Assembly: GCA_021397835.1 (NCBI GenBank)
Contig: JAJFZO010000065.1
Location: 248,001-312,000 of the forward strand
DNA length: 64,000 nucleotides
Source of the DNA: Moringa oleifera
Lineage: Eukaryota; Streptophyta; Magnoliopsida; Brassicales; Moringaceae
Direction of reading: 5' to 3'
The notes below the pieces were generated by a model. The model saw nothing but the letters and a program-made list of their open reading frames with translations. It did not search any database and was not told the origin of the DNA. Both the position numbers and the translations under genes were made by a program. This document shows, in pieces, positions 60,748-64,000 of the stretch (within the stretch, counting starts at the first letter, position 1; every line of letters begins with the position of its first letter).

Positions 60748-63700
60748 TAAAATTTATTATATAAAATCTTTAATTTAAATAATTATTTTTTAAAAACTTT
60801 AAAAACAAAATTTATTTTAAAGTAAATCAATATTTTGTATATCAAATTAATTTAAAAATACAAATTTTTGGTTAAAAGAACAATAATATAATTTTAAATA
60901 AATATCATTTAAAACTCTAAAAAATACTTTCTCTCACAATTTTTACCATGAATTTTAAAACAAATTCGAACTTGATAAATGAGAAACAGTTAAATTAAAT
61001 TTTGTTGAAAAAATAAAAAATAAAAAATATATTCAAATTGAGAATTGAGAATTTTGTACTATAAATTTTGAGTGAAATTATTTATAAAATATAAAAAAAT
61101 ATTCAAATTACCATAACAAAAAATTTTAAAATTTTTAAATGCAAAAAATATTTCTCAATAAATATTTATTAGTAAAAAATTAAAATTTTATAATAAATAA
61201 TTTATAAGTTAAAAATTATTTAAAATTTATTCAAATTATTTTTAAAAATATTTTAATGACAAAAATACACATAATTTTTTTACAATAATTTAATTTAAAT
61301 TTTAATTGTATTATTTTTCATAAATCATACTCTTTTTAGAGTTGTTTAAGAAAATATTTTCCAAGGTTACTTTATAATTTTTTAAATATTTATTTAAAAT
61401 TTATTTTAAAAAACAGCTTGAGACAGTTCACAAAGTGAGCTCATGGGCTTAATTAGTCTGGCTGTCCAACGCATTGTTTTCAACTTCGAAGTATGCTTTG
61501 CTGAGTTCAAAGCCCATATGGCCCGATAATTAAAATCTTAAACCCTGGGGTTTTTGGAGTTCTTCTTTTCCTCGTCTGTCTTCTTTCTGATACTGGTCGT
61601 AGTGCGAGAAACCACCCGTTTTACTTTCTCTTTTAAGTTTTTTCTCCTAAGGGATTTCTCCCGCTTTTTTTTTTTTTTCTTTTCCCTTTGCTTGGATGAT
61701 AGAGCATGGATACGCAATTTGAGACTCTGGAGGAGAAGTTGAAGGCTCTACTGGGTCAGCTTCAGGTGGAGTGTGGCGTTTTTGAGAGAATCGTGTACAA
61801 GAACAAGAATCAACACAGGAGATGCTCCTATTTTCAGTATCTTTTAAAGGTAACGAAAATTTGAGTTTTGATCCTTTATCTATATGCTTCACTTTCTTTT
61901 TGTTAAAATTGAGGAAAGACAAATCTTCCCGATCATGCGAAGACTGCTGCTTTTGCGTGAAAGTTAGACATCCATTGTAGTGCATTTTTCGGTCCTTTTT
62001 CTTATGTGTGTTTTTGCCCTTACGTGTCCTTGTGACTGCTGCTTTTGTGTAAATAGTAGAAATTTCCTTTTAATTAAGCAACTAGCATCTTCTTATTTTC
62101 AGTCCCTTGTGTATCTTCTTGTGAAGACTGCCACTTTTGTGTAAGCAAAAGCTTAAGTGTATTTTGTCATAAACTTGTATCTGGTTGTGTATTCTGTAAA
62201 GATTTTTGCTTTTCTTAGGTTAGAAGGGATTTGAGACTCTTGCAATCAGCTAACTTGGAGGAGTTATTGGGCTCTTGCTTTCATGTTATCACTGGAAGGA
62301 AACCGAGACACAAGGTGTATCTTTTAGAAAGGTAGATGCTGATCTGTAATCTTAACTGCACAGTTGGTTTTATATAGTGCAACTTTTACACCAATTTTAC
62401 TGCATTTGAAAGTCAGATTGGTGAGTGTGGTATACAACATTTCAGAATGCTTTCATGGAACATTCTATCGGGATATTTGGTTAAGAAAAAATTTAAAACT
62501 CATCTTGCAGGTGAACAGTTATTATTGTTAATACCAGCGGGTGATATGCTGCATTGCTCTTTTAGTTTGAACACAATTCATATTGTGAATTATTTTAAAT
62601 GCTATTTACATATTAACATCAGTACTAGAAGGCCAAGGTGTTTCCTTATATTGCATCATGAGTTGGTAATGCTTTCCTTGATGTTCCCCTCAAACTGAAA
62701 GGCAACCTCTGGCAGTTCAATGCATATACACATGTATAATATGTAAATAGGGCTTTTGTAGTCCGGCTTCTTCAAATTTCAGATGATGCACCTCATCACA
62801 GGAATGCTTTCGTGTTCTTTTGCCTGTTGGGAGTTTGATTATTTTATTAGTTTGATTATTTTATTTATCTGTTACAGCTTGAATTGGAAAAAATCTGATG
62901 GTAGGAAACCGAATTTTATGGAGCGTCTTTTAGGAGCTGCACGTTTACTATCACAGGTATAGATGCATTTTTCTTCTCTTATTGTTTCTGTTCTTTCTAT
63001 CACTTATCTCTTGGGCCCAGGGAGGGTATTAGGTGGATGGCTTAATATTGTTTGGATCAGAAACAATATTATTAACAATTGCATGGGACCTTTTGCGGTG
63101 GAACTTGTTCCTTATGCAGAACTCTGGTTACATTTTATATTTTTACATTTGGAAACATTAATATAGGATTATGTTGTGTGGTTGTTTTTGAGTCTTTGTA
63201 CACGTTTATTTGCATATTACATTAGTTGTGCATCAGTTACTGACTTTTATGTTTTTCGGATGTATCATAAAGCCTTGCGGAGCACTTTCATGTGCTCTAA
63301 ATGTGTGATGAATTAAAAATAATTCTGTTCAAGTATCATTGAGCTCATAGCAATAAAGATAAGAGTTGGAAGTTGAAAATGAGAAATCTTTTGAGTTGTG
63401 TTCTTAGGGTAAGAGCACGTAGTAGTATTTATTTCAGGATAAATTGAGCCACTCCTTGGACAAGGTGCTGAAATTTTAGTGTGAGATTTTGAAAAGCAGG
63501 GCTATCTATTCTGCTGAGGTACTGAAGCTTGCATCAGAATTTTTCATTTAGACGGCTTGACTGTGAATCTGAGTTTGACAGTCAATTAACTTATTTGAAT
63601 ATCCTACTATGTCTTTATCGAAAGCCAAAATCTTTTGTTTCTATTTGGGTTTCCCACTCGGGAATGTGATGTTGATCCGATTCTGCTAAGGGGACAAGTT

Positions 63701-64000
63701 TATTACCTTGTTTGGTTATCCAGTACTAACCATTTTAATTCAAAAAATTGTGCAATGTCATGGAAAGAAGTTCTATAATTTGATTTTTCTGTGCACTATA
63801 AAGTGTGCATTTTCCTGTAGACTTCAAGGAATTTCTAGTTTATTCATGTTAACATCTAGGCAGTCATATTGTGGAGACTGCTAGGATGATCTAGCTTGAC
63901 TTATCTGCTTGACCCTCCTGTATAATTGTAACATAAATGCTGTGTTTTTGTTGCAGATGGTTGAGCCCATGTTGAAGGCAGCTAGGTATTTTCCTGCTAA
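60748..64000. repeat. Right arm of the large inverted repeat (continues off the right edge)
   Basis: The reverse complement of this arm matches 55900-58297. The arm starts precisely at 60748 (TAAAATTTATTATATAAAAT) and is still matching at base 64000. It carries an 854-bp segment (62112-62965) that the left arm lacks. The shared dinucleotide TG at the deletion ends suggests microhomology-mediated loss. Confidence 0.92.
61706..63985 (+). CDS. NEPRO-domain protein, right copy, 5' part (continues off the window)
   Basis: Exons 61706-61849, 62219-62331, 62878-62956 and 63957-63985 join in frame. The product begins MDTQFETLEEKLKALLGQLQ, then FERIVYKNKNQHRR, CSYFQYLLKVRRDLRLLQSA, NLEELLGSCFHVITGRKPRH, LNWKKSDGRKPNFMERLLGA and MVEPMLKAA. 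The YKNKNQHRR segment and the following leucine-rich helices match the NEPRO (DUF4477) family, whose human member (C3orf17) has a similar YRNKN block. The next exon (ARSFFMGF) is expected just past the window, because it occurs in the left copy. It is likely nucleolar by family, and its function in plants is unknown. This is the more complete of the two copies. Its promoter lies in the arm and is shared by the left copy. Confidence 0.78.

Noticed and set aside
1..64000. CRISPR arrays, operons, ribosome-binding sites
   Set aside because: Not applicable to plant nuclear DNA; no spaced palindromic repeats were seen.

Overview
This is nuclear DNA from a flowering plant, almost certainly a eudicot. 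The genes have many exons with short GT-AG introns, the gaps between them are very A+T-rich, and every recognisable protein belongs to a plant family. The eight main protein-coding genes read as ordinary rosid sequences. Intron style and codon use would fit a Malpighiales genome, but the sequence alone does not prove the order.

Layout. 0.3-3.7 kb (-): first four coding exons of a PDIL5-4-type protein disulfide isomerase, with a SINE in its first intron. 5.8-6.9 kb (-): an F-box/LRR gene. 8.4-9.0 kb: a degenerate tandem array with a higher-order 201-bp period. 10.1-10.9 kb (-): a three-exon VUP-family (vascular-related unknown protein) gene. 15.6-20.0 kb (+): an 11-exon gene with the START and START-adjacent parts of a class IV HD-Zip factor but no homeodomain. 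22.2-25.0 kb (+): plastid glucose-6-phosphate/phosphate translocator. 26.1-29.1 kb (-): tryptophan synthase beta. 29.2-34.1 kb: A+T-rich repeats with one orphan exon pair. 35.2-40.1 kb (+): DAWDLE-type FHA protein. 40.9-41.8 kb (-): dead LINE ORF2 tail. 43.8-45.6 kb (+): F-box/LRR gene. 45.9-48.1 kb (-): SGP-type (Spg1-like) small GTPase.

The last 14 kb (50.6-64.0 kb) is unusual. It holds the 5' part of URB1 (-) and the first exon of an RBP45/47 gene (+), head to head on a shared promoter, and each lacks the rest of its gene. Next comes a large inverted repeat. Its arms (about 55.9-58.3 kb, and 60.75 kb to the window end) are near-identical copies of a NEPRO-domain gene. The 2.45-kb spacer holds the exonuclease part of an organellar PolI-type DNA polymerase without its polymerase domain. 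The left arm has lost exactly 854 bp, including NEPRO exons 2 and 3. This block is either a recent complex rearrangement, able to make a long hairpin RNA, or an assembly artefact. It is the main target for follow-up.

The complete genes are housekeeping or regulatory (tryptophan synthesis, plastid sugar-phosphate import, miRNA biogenesis, protein folding). They are not a functional cluster. Splice sites were placed by hand from reading frame and GT/AG signals. All listed exon joins keep frame, but none was checked against transcripts.
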